Both the position numbers and the translations under genes were made by a program. This document shows, piece by piece, positions 1 through 9,484 of a stretch of DNA of 20,098 nucleotides; the first letter of the stretch is position 1; every line of letters starts with the position of its first letter. Source of the stretch: Pelargonium cotyledonis (lineage: Eukaryota; Streptophyta; Magnoliopsida; Geraniales; Geraniaceae); NCBI GenBank assembly GCA_036897625.1, contig JAYMTA010001424.1:1-20098 (forward strand). The letters run 5' to 3'. Below the pieces are notes generated by a model. It searched no databases and was not told where the DNA came from. It worked only from the letters and a program-made list of their open reading frames with translations.

Positions 1-631
1 TCATGATTTGACTCACCATCAAGGCAATACAGTGCTCTGATATTAGTGATCCTGGCAGTGGGTTGGGAAACATAACCTTCAATTCTGAAGAGCCAATAAT
101 TGAAGGTTATATATGTTTCTCTTATATGTCAATTTAATTTTTTTGTCATTTTAATGTGATTCATAACATATGTTGTTTTTATTGTTGTAATTTTATATAT
201 TTTATATATTTTTATGTTATTTCCATATTTGTTTATACCGAGAGATTGAACAAATACTAAATAAAGCAATAGGATTGAGACCCGAGCAACGCCGGGTACA
301 AAAACTAGTAAAGTATAATATGGCGGCGTCGTTGAATTTTTTCGTTTCGTGATGAAGTTATCTTTGAACGTCGCCGTTTCTCCACTTTGCAATTTGGGGG
401 TTTTCGGTAATTCCACTCGTATGAAATGTGGCGGGTTGTAATTGGGTGTATCTGCTGTACATAATGAATGAGAAGACGTCGTCGTTTGTTTGGATAGTTT
501 CGCTCCGTGCTTGTCATGTAAGCTTCGTTTTGCTCACGAAGAACACACTCTCCATACCTGTTTGGGGCCAGAGAAAGGCTCCAATATTTTTTCCCGCCAA
601 TTTCCTGCATTTTCTCTCTAGAATCGCATCA
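1..631. other. Upstream region of HOP2
   Basis: No gene is supported here. The DNA is AT-rich up to about 300 and then richer in GC, with short GGCGG-type words around 322-330 and 429-435. The HOP2 reading frame stays open upstream of the chosen start, with an in-frame ATG at 464 that would add 56 residues. The last 60 bases hold an E2F-like site and a pyrimidine-rich stretch just before the HOP2 ATG, consistent with a short 5' leader. I see no convincing TATA box at a fixed distance. Confidence 0.6.
590..600 (+). promoter_or_regulatory. E2F-like site upstream of HOP2 ATG
   Basis: The sequence TTTCCCGCCAA fits the E2F consensus (TTTSSCGC class). It lies about 32 bases before the HOP2 start codon. 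E2F sites are known in promoters of plant S-phase and recombination genes, so a role in HOP2 timing is a reasonable inference. A single short match can occur by chance. Confidence 0.45.
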
Positions 632-3199
632 ATGGCTCCGAAATCTGATAACACCGAATGTAATTTTTGCCTTCTTCTGTACTATTTCAAGCTCTATTAA
701 TCAATTATCGCTTCATTTACTTCAGAGTTTTTTCCCCAATATTTGATTGATCTGGTTTTGTGGTAAAATCTGCAGTGATCGTTCTCAACTTCGTGAATGA
801 GGTACAGTATCTATTTCTATGGATTCAGTTCATTTTTATTTTATATTCGTATGGTTTCTCGGCGGCTCAGTGAAGCTTGAGCGTCTTCTTAGGCCTTCAG
901 TGTCTTAGGATTTCGTTTTGGCTGTTGTTTGGGAGCTGAGACAATTTTGTCCTCCATAACTTGAGCTTCATCGAACACGAAATTGCTAAATGTTTCATCC
1001 ATTTACTCGTCGGGCTGATTTTTTAATTACTAAATTTTCTCTAAATGTGTAGCAAAATAGGCCTCTAAATTCCCAAAATGTGGCCGATTTTCTGCAAAAG
1101 CACAACCTCAAGAAGGCGGCTGTGCAGAAAGCGCTGGACAGTCTCGCAGTCAGTGGCCGGATCTCGTTCAAGGAGTATGGCAAGCAGAAGATATACATGG
1201 CCAGGCAGGACCAGTTCGATATTCCAAACAGTGAAGAGCTTACTCGGATGAAAGAAGAAAATTCAAAGCTACAGCAACAGCTGGAAGAGCAGAAGAGGGC
1301 CATTAGCGAGGTTGATGCAGGTAAGAGCTCTCAACACAGCTCATTTCGCTCCATAGAGTTTCAGATTTTTCGATATATATTGTTTTGTGAACATTATTAA
1401 TTAGGCCTCTTATTAGTACATCTGATTGTCATTGCATGTACTTTTGCTACAGAAATTAAGGCTTTGCAGTCAAATATGACACTCAAACAGATACGAGAAA
1501 GAGAAGCTAAACTTACAATGGAGGTTTGTAACACTATTGGTTTGAAGTTTTGGACCTATTTTACTTATATACTGATTTGAAGCATTAGTTGGTTTGGTTG
1601 ATTTAGTGCATATGGTATGGGTGATAGTTAGGCTTGTTGTTTTGTCTACGGTGTACTTGCCTTATAAATTCTGGTTTTCTTGTAATAAATTCTTGTTCAT
1701 TCAACTGAAATGTTTGATTGAGGCAATAGAGGTTTGTAACATAATTGATCTGAAGTCATGGACTTATTTTCTTATAAACTGATTTGAAGCTTTAGTTGGG
1801 TTGGTTTATGTTTGTGCCTATGGGTGATAGTGAGGCTAGATGTTTTGTTTGAGCCATTCTTGCCTTTCAAATGTTGGTTTTCTTCAAATGAAAATGATAA
1901 GTAGAGGTAATGGAGGTTTGTAATACTATTGATTTGAAGTTCTGGACCTGTCGGGTTGGTGTTTGTGCCTATGGCTGGTAGTCAGGCTTGTTGTTTCGCT
2001 TATGCTGTTCTTGCCTTACAAATTTCAGTTTTCTTCTAATTAAGTTCTTGTTCGTTCAAATGAAATGTTTGGTTGACGGCCTGAGGCAATCGATTTAAAG
2101 ACAGTGACCTATATTTATTATATATTGATTCAAAGCTCTAGTTGGTTTGGTTAATGTAAGGCATATGGGTGATGGCCAGGCTTGTCATTTTGCTTACGCT
2201 ATCGGCTATTCTTGCCTAGCAAATGTCAGTTTTCTTGTAATGAAATTCTTGTTCCTTCAAATGAAAATGCTTGGTTGAGGTAATGGAGGTTTTTAAGTTG
2301 CAACACTACTGATATTAAGTTATATATCTATTCATTAATATTGATTCAAAGCTTTAGTTGGGTTTGTTGATGTTTTTGCCTATGGGCTATTGTTAAGCAT
2401 GTTGTTTTGGTTAAGTCATTCTTACCTTGCAAATGTTGGTTTTCTTGTAACATAATTATTGTTCGTTCAAATGGAAATGTTAATTTCAGGAAATGGAGGT
2501 TTGTAAGTTGTAACACTATTGGTTCAAATGTTGGTTTATTTCATCTATATTGATTCAAATCTTTATTTGGACATGTTGATGATAGTCAGGACTTGTTTTA
2601 TTACGATGTTCTTGCCTTAAAAATTCGGTTTTGTAGTCACAAAATTCTTGTTTGTTCAAATGGAAATGCTAAGTTGAGGCAATGGAGGTTCGTAACACTA
2701 TTGATTTGAAGTTACAGACCGATTTTCCTCTATATTGATTCGAAGCTTCAGTCAGTCCCACTATTTTGTTTACGCTCTTGACTTTTAAATGTCGGTTTTC
2801 GTTTAATTAAGTTCTTGTTCATTCAAATCAAAGGTAGAAGAAATGGAGGAAAAATTGGAGAAACTGCGAGGAGGGATTGCCTTGGTGAGCCCAGAAGCCC
2901 GGAAAGCAGTTGAGGAAATGTGTGTTGAAAAGATAAGTCAGTGGAGAAAGCGTAAGAGAATGTTCAAGGATTTATGGGACGCTATAACCGAGAACTCACC
3001 CAAAGACCTCAAAGAATTTAAGGTTTCATATCGTTCCATTTTCTGTTACACGTTTAACATAAACGAAGTTGGTTTTGATATTTGCTTACATATTTTGCAG
3101 GAAGAGCTTGGGATTGAGTATGATGAAGATGTTGGCGTGAGTTTGCAATCGTACAATGATCTGCTGCAACGAGGTAAAAAGCGGCCCAGAGGTATGTGA
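632..3199 (+). CDS. HOP2: Homologous-pairing protein 2 (HOP2), meiotic recombination
   Basis: HOP2 forms a heterodimer with MND1 in the nucleus and stimulates RAD51/DMC1 strand exchange between homologues in meiosis. Coding exons are 632-659, 776-801, 1053-1320, 1453-1523, 2834-3022 and 3101-3199. All have GT-AG introns, phases join without a break, and the product is 226 aa, the usual size for plant HOP2. Residues about 8-75 form the winged-helix DNA-binding domain (IVLNFVNEQNRPLNSQNVAD, then EYGKQKIYMARQDQF). Residues about 80-150 are heptad-rich coiled coil. The C-terminal part has QWRKRKRMFKDLWD, ENSPKDLKEF and GIEYDEDVG, and ends KKRPRGM. The 632 start is chosen because plant homologues begin MAPKSDN. 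Intron 4 (1524-2833, 1310 nt) is unusually long and repetitive. The stop lies inside a donor-like AG|GTATGTGA, so an alternative 3' exon is possible. Confidence 0.95.
1517..2849 (+). repeat. Degenerate tandem array filling HOP2 intron 4
   Basis: About seven units of 161-210 bp fill the intron. Shared landmarks in each unit are GGTTTGTAACACTATTGATT, then GATTTGAAGCTTTAG, CCTATGGGTGATAG, TTCTTGCCTT and TTCTTGTTCATTCAAATG. The octamer AATGGAGG, or a decayed form, marks the borders: 1517 (exon 4 donor), 1725 (AATAGAGG), 1909, about 2089 (eroded), 2282, 2492, 2681 and 2842 (inside exon 5). The border at 1901-1916 matches the first 16 nt of exon 5 at 14 of 16 positions. The array therefore carries exon-edge copies and not only intron DNA. 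Confidence 0.88.
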
Positions 3200-4025
3200 C
3201 TTTTGCAAAAGCTTATAATATAGGTTGCTAAAACGAGTAATATATATAGGTTGAAAATGTGTGTAAGTTTTGCATGCTTATAGGATCCAGTTTTGTATCT
3301 CCGAACTGCATTTAGGATACGAACAATTTGTCGTGTAATTTTACAGATTATTTCTTATAATTAAGTTGTCTTTGTCCATTACCCGATACTCCTCCTAGTG
3401 TTTCTCTTCCAAATAACATAGTTCTATTTTACGATTATGATTTATGATTTTGTGGAAATAGCCTCTTTAATTTCTTCCAATTAAACGCACTACTATCTGA
3501 TGTCCTTTTCCGTTTCCAATTTTTTTGCAAAAATAAAGAACAAATCAGTAGGGTCTTCTCACGGGAATCCAAAATTCAATCCGACCAGTTTTCAGGTTGG
3601 ATTGTGTTTATCCTTAACAAATTATGGATCGGATCGGACAAATACGCGCATTTTACACTAAAATGTGATTTGATATTATCCGGAAAACATGATCTGATCT
3701 GATCTGATCCAAACCTATTTTGGATTAAATTTGAATGATAATTAGTCAATTTGCCACCTCTACCCTGACCCATAGCTCATTTTGGCAAGATAATTAGTCA
3801 ATTACATTAGTGCATCTCAATTACTATTTTCTTACCAAAACCATAGTACTTAGTAACACAACTCGAACAAAATTACACACAAATCACATTATTGAACTTA
3901 GAGTTTGTACAGTACAAATTGTACTTACACATAATATGTACCAGAAAATTGAAAAGAAAAAGAAAATGACTGCGAGAACTCATGCCAGAAGCTCAACAAA
4001 TTTGTAGTTAATAATGTTCTGCTCC
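3200..4025. other. Gap between convergent HOP2 and IST1-like genes
   Basis: This holds the 3' flanks of two genes that face each other, so both 3' UTRs and polyadenylation sites should lie here. An AATAAA occurs on the plus strand at 3532-3537, but it is over 330 nt past the HOP2 stop, so its role is uncertain. No coding sequence is supported. A degenerate GGATC-type repeat occupies about 3566-3735. Confidence 0.6.
3566..3735. repeat. Degenerate CAATCCGACC/GGATCGGATC repeat
   Basis: This stretch is built from words such as CAATCCGACC, GGATCGGATCGG and repeated GATCT. A short inverted pair, CAATCCGACC at 3577-3586 and GGTTGGATTG at 3595-3604, could form a hairpin. The same vocabulary recurs in IST1-like intron 4 (4742-4930), which suggests one dispersed, non-coding, decayed repeat family. 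I cannot assign it to a named transposon family. Confidence 0.5.
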
Positions 4026-7000
4026 TCAATATCCACGAACTTGTCTAGTCCTGACCGAAATCGGTCCTTTCTCAATGCTCATATGGTCTACATTTCGCAT
4101 CCTGGATCCTCCCGACACACCCGAAGATTCAGCCTGCACCTTCAAACCAGCTTCAACCCTTTCCGGGATACGCTTCTTTTTCGGGAGCTTCTCATCCTCG
4201 TAAAACCGAGGCTCTTCCTCCTCGTAGTCGCTCTCATCAAATACAAGATCCTTCTCCAGCAGCTTGGCCTGCTCCACTCCATCAAAAGACATTCTAGGCA
4301 CTGCCAAAACTTCTCTGACTGAATCCGAACTTGAAGAAGACCCGTCTTCCTTCAAATCTGGTTCATTCTTGTGCTCGTTTATGCTAACATCCTTTCTAGA
4401 TCGAGTCCCGGGACTGTCAGGAGAATGCGGATAGTGAGGCTGAGAGCGAGAGAGCTCAACAGCAGCTCTTGCAGCCGCAGCTGCATGTGCGGCTGATTGG
4501 AAAGCAGCTTGAGCTGCATCTGCTACGTCCCGGTACCTTCTCCGAGTCATCGGTGATTCAGCGAATCCTTCATCATATGCTTCAGGGGAAATTGGCAAAT
4601 CTTCTTCCGGCTTCATGGAACCTGAAGCTGTTGATGGGCCAGCCTCGGACTGGTTTTGCTTGCTTGATTCTATAATTTCCTGCATCAGTGAATAATTCAC
4701 TATAAAAACTTGTGGACCAGTTATAATTAGAAGTGACAATTTGAATCTCGGATTGGATTTGTTCGGGTTCAGATCCGTATGGATATGATCGGATTTAAGA
4801 TATTAGTATAAAACGCGGGAATTTGGCCAATGTGATCCAGCTCGTTCTTTTAATAGGATTTACCCAATCCGACCAACCCAAAAATTGGTTGGATCGGGTT
4901 TAAGTTGGTTTGGATTCCAAATGTCAGCGGGTTTGGATCAAAATTGTGAGCTCTTGCTATAATGTGTTGCTTGTATAATTATAAATTTTACACACCTCTT
5001 TGGAATCAGAAAAAGCTTCCCCCAGTTGCAGAACAATGTTGTTCTTTGAAGCAATTTCTTTGAGTACTTTCATTTTGGTCTCCAACTCTGGTTGCCTAGT
5101 TGATAGCTTTTGTAACATCTGCAGAAAAAGCAGGAGAATTATACATCAGAACATGAATCTTCCACAACTAAACACTGCTAATATTGGAAATGAAAACATA
5201 TCATATATGATAATAAAAAATAAAATAAAAAAACTTGTAATTGACTGATGGTACACCTTATATGAGAGTTTTGTGCACTGGATGTTATGTAGGGTTGTGT
5301 TTCAAAATGGTCTTAAAAGTACTTTTAATATCAAAACATGTGTCATGGTTTCTATTTTCAGAAAAGTTAAGGAAAAATTGTTTAGCGTTTTGCATTTCCT
5401 CTAGTATGTCAAAAACATGCTTGTAACAAATGTAAAAAATACTACATTATTATATGGATACTGTGATATTTCATACATAACAAACTTATAGAAGAAAAAA
5501 ATGATCCTTGTTTCGGGATCAAAATGTAAGAAAAACAATACATTTATTTTGAGAAGAGATAATATTAACTTATGGCACAAAATTGTTTTATAGGGATTAA
5601 ATTGAATCAGAAATTCAAATTGATGGCGACTTTTGCATGTTTTTGATCGGTTTCAGATGAACTTTTCCAGTTATTTCACGGGTCCTAGTGCGACCATTTT
5701 TTACTGTTCAATCGAGTATTTCAGTTAAGATTTAAAACCTTGAAATATAGCCCACAAATAGTCCATCAAATGACCTTTTCTTCACCACTAACCTATCACC
5801 TAATTCCCACCATGATATCACCTAATTTCAACTTTACCTATTCAACTCCATGATCTTTCTAGAACTCCTTAATCTTTGACTAAACCTTCTACTAACAATC
5901 AACATTATCTTCTTGATTTTGGGCATAAAATTCAGACTTTATCTCTGGAAAATGTTCCATTTTGATCTACAAAATATGTTTTTCTTTTTTCTTTCTGTAA
6001 TGGTATCCAATTAATTTTTTCTCTAATCTGGTTACAAATTATGATATTTTGTTCCTATTGATTCAATTTGTATTGGCATTGTCAAATTAGGTGGACGCGT
6101 CAATTTATCCTACGTAATTTTGTTAACACAGCTCTTAATAAAATTAACTAAATTTAAAGTGACGAGACTCCATTGAAACAAAATTGTATGATTAAGGGGC
6201 GTGGTCGTCACGCCAATTTTGTCCCTCAATTATACAATCTTGCTACAAAATATTCTCATTCCTAAATTGATTAGTGGTTACCATGTCAACAAAAGTCATT
6301 TAAAAAAAATTGTAATGTTAGTCTAATTTAACCAAGCTGTTAGGGACTGAATCAATTTGAAATAAAATAACATAATTGGGTCCAAATTAGAAAATTTTAA
6401 AAGGTTTAGATAGAGGAAGTAAGATGGAACATTTTCCTTCACAAATTTCCTACGAAAAGAGAAAAGAATATACCTTAGGGTTGACTCCACAATTGTTCCT
6501 CAGCTCAATGGCAGAAGCAGCAAATTCTTTGCCAAAACGAGAAGTGAAGACAGTGCGCAACTCTTGAAGCTCCGGAAAATCCCCACATCTTGATGCTGCA
6601 TACATCAATCCTGAAACTGCCTCTTTCATTTCATCAGGGCACACTCTACACAAACAAAACAACATCGATTTTCATTAGATTATGTTTTAAAAATCATCTC
6701 CAATTTGGTTTTTCATAGAAACTTATTGTAACCATTTTATACAATTCGAATCTGCAAAAAAAAAGGTCCAGTTTCAGTCTAAATTGAAATCAACTATACA
6801 TGAAATAGATACTAAATTGAAACAAAAATCAACAAGAATCGATGCAAAATATATACGAAATGGATCATTTTGAAACATTTTTAGGACACCGACACAAACA
6901 TATTCGATATATATAGAAATGAACAAACCTCTCGTGTTCAACAAGATCGACTCTTTCAGCCACAATATTGATATAGCATTCCAACATAACAAGCACATCC

Positions 7001-8261
7001 AGCATCTTCTGCTCTTTGATCACTTGCTCAACCTATTGAAACAACCAAACAGTAAATCAAACAATTAAACAAGCTTTGAACCTAACCGACAATACTGAAC
7101 TGTTCCAATGGTAAGCCTATTGAAAGGAACATACAAATTAGCCAAGCAATTTTAAACAAAACAAAATCAAAATCCAATGAAAACAATTAACTAGTTTAGA
7201 ACTAAATAAACAAAGTTTAATAGATCAAATGCAAAGCGTTCTGATACAATCAATCAATTTCAACAAAATTGAATCAAAATCCAGAAATAAACAAAACTGA
7301 AACAATCACATGCTAAACCTGTAGAATCTACACCAATCCAAACAAAATTGAATCATAAAGTTCAAAATATGCCACAAAAACCAAATAACTAGCTTCGAAC
7401 TAAATGTCTAAATCAACAGAAAACTGGATGGACCTCATGCTAAATATGTTGAACCAACCAAATATTTTCAACAAAATCAAATCTAATTCACTGTAAACTA
7501 GTTTCGAACCAGTTCAACAGAACTGAAAGGATCACATGCTTAACCTGTTGAATCAACCAAACATTTTCAACAAAATCAAATCAAAATCCTAGTAATCTAG
7601 TTTCAAACTAACTCAACAGAACTGAATCAACAAATGCTAAACCTATTGAATCAACCAAACAGTTTCAACAAGATCAAATAAAGAAACTAGTAAACTCGTT
7701 TCGAGTTGAATCAGCAGAGAGCTGAATTGATCACATGCTAAACCTATTGAGTCAACCGAAAATTCAACAAAAAATAGAAAACAAGTTTAAAACCATATCA
7801 ACAACTGAATCAATTGCATGCTAAACCATTTGCATCAACCAAACAATTTCAACAAAATCAAATCAAAATCGAGTAAACTAGTATCAAACAAAATCAACAG
7901 AACTGGATCAATCACATGCAAAACCAGTTGAATCAACAAAACAGAATCGATCACATGCTAAACTCTTGAACAAACCAAAAAATTCAACAAAACTGAACCG
8001 ATCACAAGCTAAACCTGTTGAATCAACCAAACAATTTCACCAAAATCAAACCAAATCAGAAGAACTTAAACTCACCCGAAGCAGAGCACGGTCATGGTGG
8101 CCAAGCTGGAGGAGCTGGATCACATCGGAACGTGCTTGATTACACCGGACCTGCCGCTGGTTCTTCAGAACAGCGAGACGAGAAATGGCGAGATTCAAGA
8201 GCGCCTTGAACTTGTACGGCTTGAAGCTTCTCCCAAGCAGAGCATCCATCTTTCTTCCCAT
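4026..8261 (-). CDS. IST1-like protein (ESCRT-III associated)
   Basis: IST1-family proteins bind ESCRT-III subunits and the VPS4/LIP5 machinery, and modulate sorting into multivesicular bodies at endosomes. Coding exons on the minus strand are 8261-8076, 7032-6929, 6645-6474, 5118-4996 and 4679-4026, giving 412 aa with continuous phases. The Ist1 domain covers residues about 8-180. Recognisable stretches are the start MGRKMDALLGRSFKPYKFK, LKNQRQVRCNQARSDV, CPDEMKEAVSGLMYAASRCG, FPELQELRTVFTSRFGKEFA, and NCGVNPK followed by KLSTRQPELETKMKVLKEIA. The rest is probably disordered: an alanine-rich helix-like stretch (residues about 246-272), a serine run near 309-314, an acidic patch DYEEEEPRFYEDE (346-358) and basic KLPKKKR. 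Plants carry several IST1-like paralogues and I cannot say which this is. Introns 1 and 3 are over 1 kb; intron 1 is a tandem array. Confidence 0.93.
4742..4930. repeat. GGATCGGGT-type repeat inside IST1-like intron 4
   Basis: Most of the 316-nt intron consists of words such as GGATTGGATTTG, GGATATGATCGGATT, CCAATCCGACCAACCC and TTGGTTGGATCGGG. An imperfect inverted repeat has arms at 4862-4876 and 4885-4899 that match at 13 of 15 positions, with an 8-nt loop. It resembles the repeat at 3566-3735. It looks like a decayed non-autonomous element or satellite fragment; no coding capacity is visible. Confidence 0.55.
5119..6473. other. Long intron 3 of IST1-like gene
   Basis: This 1355-nt intron is AT-rich and holds no supported gene. 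Phrases such as ATAGGGATTAAATTGAATCAG (about 5592) and TTAGGGACTGAATCAATTTG (about 6340) are of the kind often seen in decayed plant repeats, so old insertions are likely. I cannot find matching termini or target duplications. Confidence 0.4.
7017..8035 (-). repeat. Tandem array in IST1-like intron 1 with copied acceptor
   Basis: About eleven imperfect units fill most of this 1043-nt intron. Typical spacing is 85-120 bp, with two short ones of 39 and 51 bp near the exon 1 side. On the plus strand the core reads GATCACATGCTAAACCTGTT, then GAATCAACCAAAC, TTTCAACAAAATCAAATC, and AACTAGTTTCGAAC. Cores lie near 7117, 7232, 7318, 7441, 7544, 7642, 7743, 7826, 7924, 7963 and 8014. The true exon 2 junction at 7017-7046 has the same core (GATCACTTGCTCAAC, then CTATTGAAACAACCAAAC), so the unit includes an exon edge and an acceptor. 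Confidence 0.88.
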
Positions 8262-8760
8262 GACTACTTCACTGCAGTTCTACAGTTCCACTCCTCGCAC
8301 ACACACTACAAACTGTTCGACGAAATGCGAGAGAGAGAGAGAAGAGGAAGAAGAGGACAAATCAGACTGGGCCGGTTTGCTCCTTTTTATGTGACGACGA
8401 AACGAAGGAGCGTTGTTAGTTTATAACTGAGCTGTGTGTGAAACTGAAACTGGGAGAGACTCTGCCAGATTGCGAGATTTCGTGTGATCGAAGTCTCTTA
8501 CTTTTTCTTGAAATGGTCTCGCGTGGGAAATCAGTTTGTTTTTTCGAAATAATTAAAACGCGGTCGCTAAATTTCTGGGAAAAAAGAAAGATTCTGGGAC
8601 CCACAGTTTTTTCCATCCAGGCTGTAACTTGGGCCCACAGATCACTGGGGTCAATTGTAGGAAACGTTGGCTTTGTTTCGTAACGGAAGGTTTTGTCCCA
8701 GTTTTATTTTTCATTTCGGCCAAGGTTCGGTACACGGTACACACACCTGGTCACGGTCAC
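8262..8760 (-). promoter_or_regulatory. 5' leader and promoter of the IST1-like gene
   Basis: Read on the minus strand, 8329-8358 is a TC-rich run (GAGAGAGAGAGA on plus) close to the start codon, typical of pyrimidine patches at plant transcription starts. A palindromic TGGGCCCA at 8630-8637 is a site II/TCP-type motif common in plant housekeeping promoters. Short duplications (GGTACACGGTACAC, GGTCACGGTCACG) occur at 8728-8760. I cannot place the transcription start exactly. Confidence 0.5.
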
Positions 8761-8761
8761 G

Positions 8762-9352
8762 TTACATATGAGAAATTATTTTAAAAGTTTAGTTCAAATA
8801 CTAAATTTAGTTTCCGAACTTTTGTGTTTAGATCTAGTATAGTTCCCGAATTTGTTATAACCTAAAATAGTTTCTTAGCTTTCAAATATGAACCAATTTG
8901 ATCTTAAATTTTTGATAAAAATTCTGTCGGCAATAACTATTTTGAGTCAATACCATTTTAGGTTTAAAAAATGTATATGGCTCAAATTGAGTCTTTTACC
9001 AAAAATATATCTAGTAAAGGCTTGTTGCCCGAGTTATGGGTGGCAATTCAATGATTGGATTCACATCAAATTCGTTCTTATTCAGATTGATAAAATATAA
9101 TTCGAATTTGACCTGAAATTGGTTCAAAAGATCCTCTCTTGTTTTTGTATCCGTAAGATTCTACTAAATTTCAATGTAAAATAAGTAGATTAGAAATATG
9201 TATTCTTATACAATACAAAAATTTATCAGAATGAACTTTAAATGCCCACATGTTCATATCTAGATTGTCAACTCTTTATCAACCAACTGGACTTTAAGCT
9301 CCCATGATAAGATCTCAGTACATGTTCAAATTACTCATGTTAATATTATATA
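8762..9352. other. AT-rich intergenic DNA with decayed short repeats
   Basis: Three imperfect copies of a roughly 30-bp word occur from about 8800 to 8880 (AAATTTAGTTTCCGAACTTT, CTAGTATAGTTCCCGAATTT, CCTAAAATAGTTTCTTAGCT). Such phrases are common in old plant transposon relics. No gene is supported. Confidence 0.45.
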
Positions 9353-9484
9353 CTCCTTCCAGCAATCACTTTCAAGTAAGCTAATTATGTATTATTATAA
9401 CAGGTTTTTGATTGAATCGATAGTATTATTATTACAAGTTAATATTCATTAAAAATATAAATACTCATTTTGAGGAAGATGGAG
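9353..9484. mobile_element. Possible Stowaway-like MITE, degraded
   Basis: The left end reads CTCCTTCCAGCAATCACTTT directly after TA. The right end, read on the minus strand, begins CTCCATCTTCCTCAAAATGA and is followed on plus by TA. Size (132 bp), TA flanks and CTCC-type termini fit a Stowaway (Tc1/mariner-derived) element. The two termini match only partly, so this call is weaker than the one at 11761. Confidence 0.45.

Noticed and set aside
1594-1782. Plus-strand open frame of 62 aa in HOP2 intron 4
   Set aside because: It falls within the tandem array and its sequence is not preserved between units.
2834-2838. Alternative HOP2 exon 5 acceptor at 2836-2837
   Set aside because: Using this AG shifts the reading frame, whereas the AG at 2832-2833 keeps phase 0 and gives the expected VEEMEEKL.
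7017-8035. Array resembling CRISPR by regular spacing
   Set aside because: The whole unit is degenerate and repeated, there are no conserved direct repeats with unique spacers, and it lies in a plant intron.
8018-8426. Overlapping plus-strand open frames
   Set aside because: They are antisense to IST1-like exon 1 and its leader, with no family resemblance.
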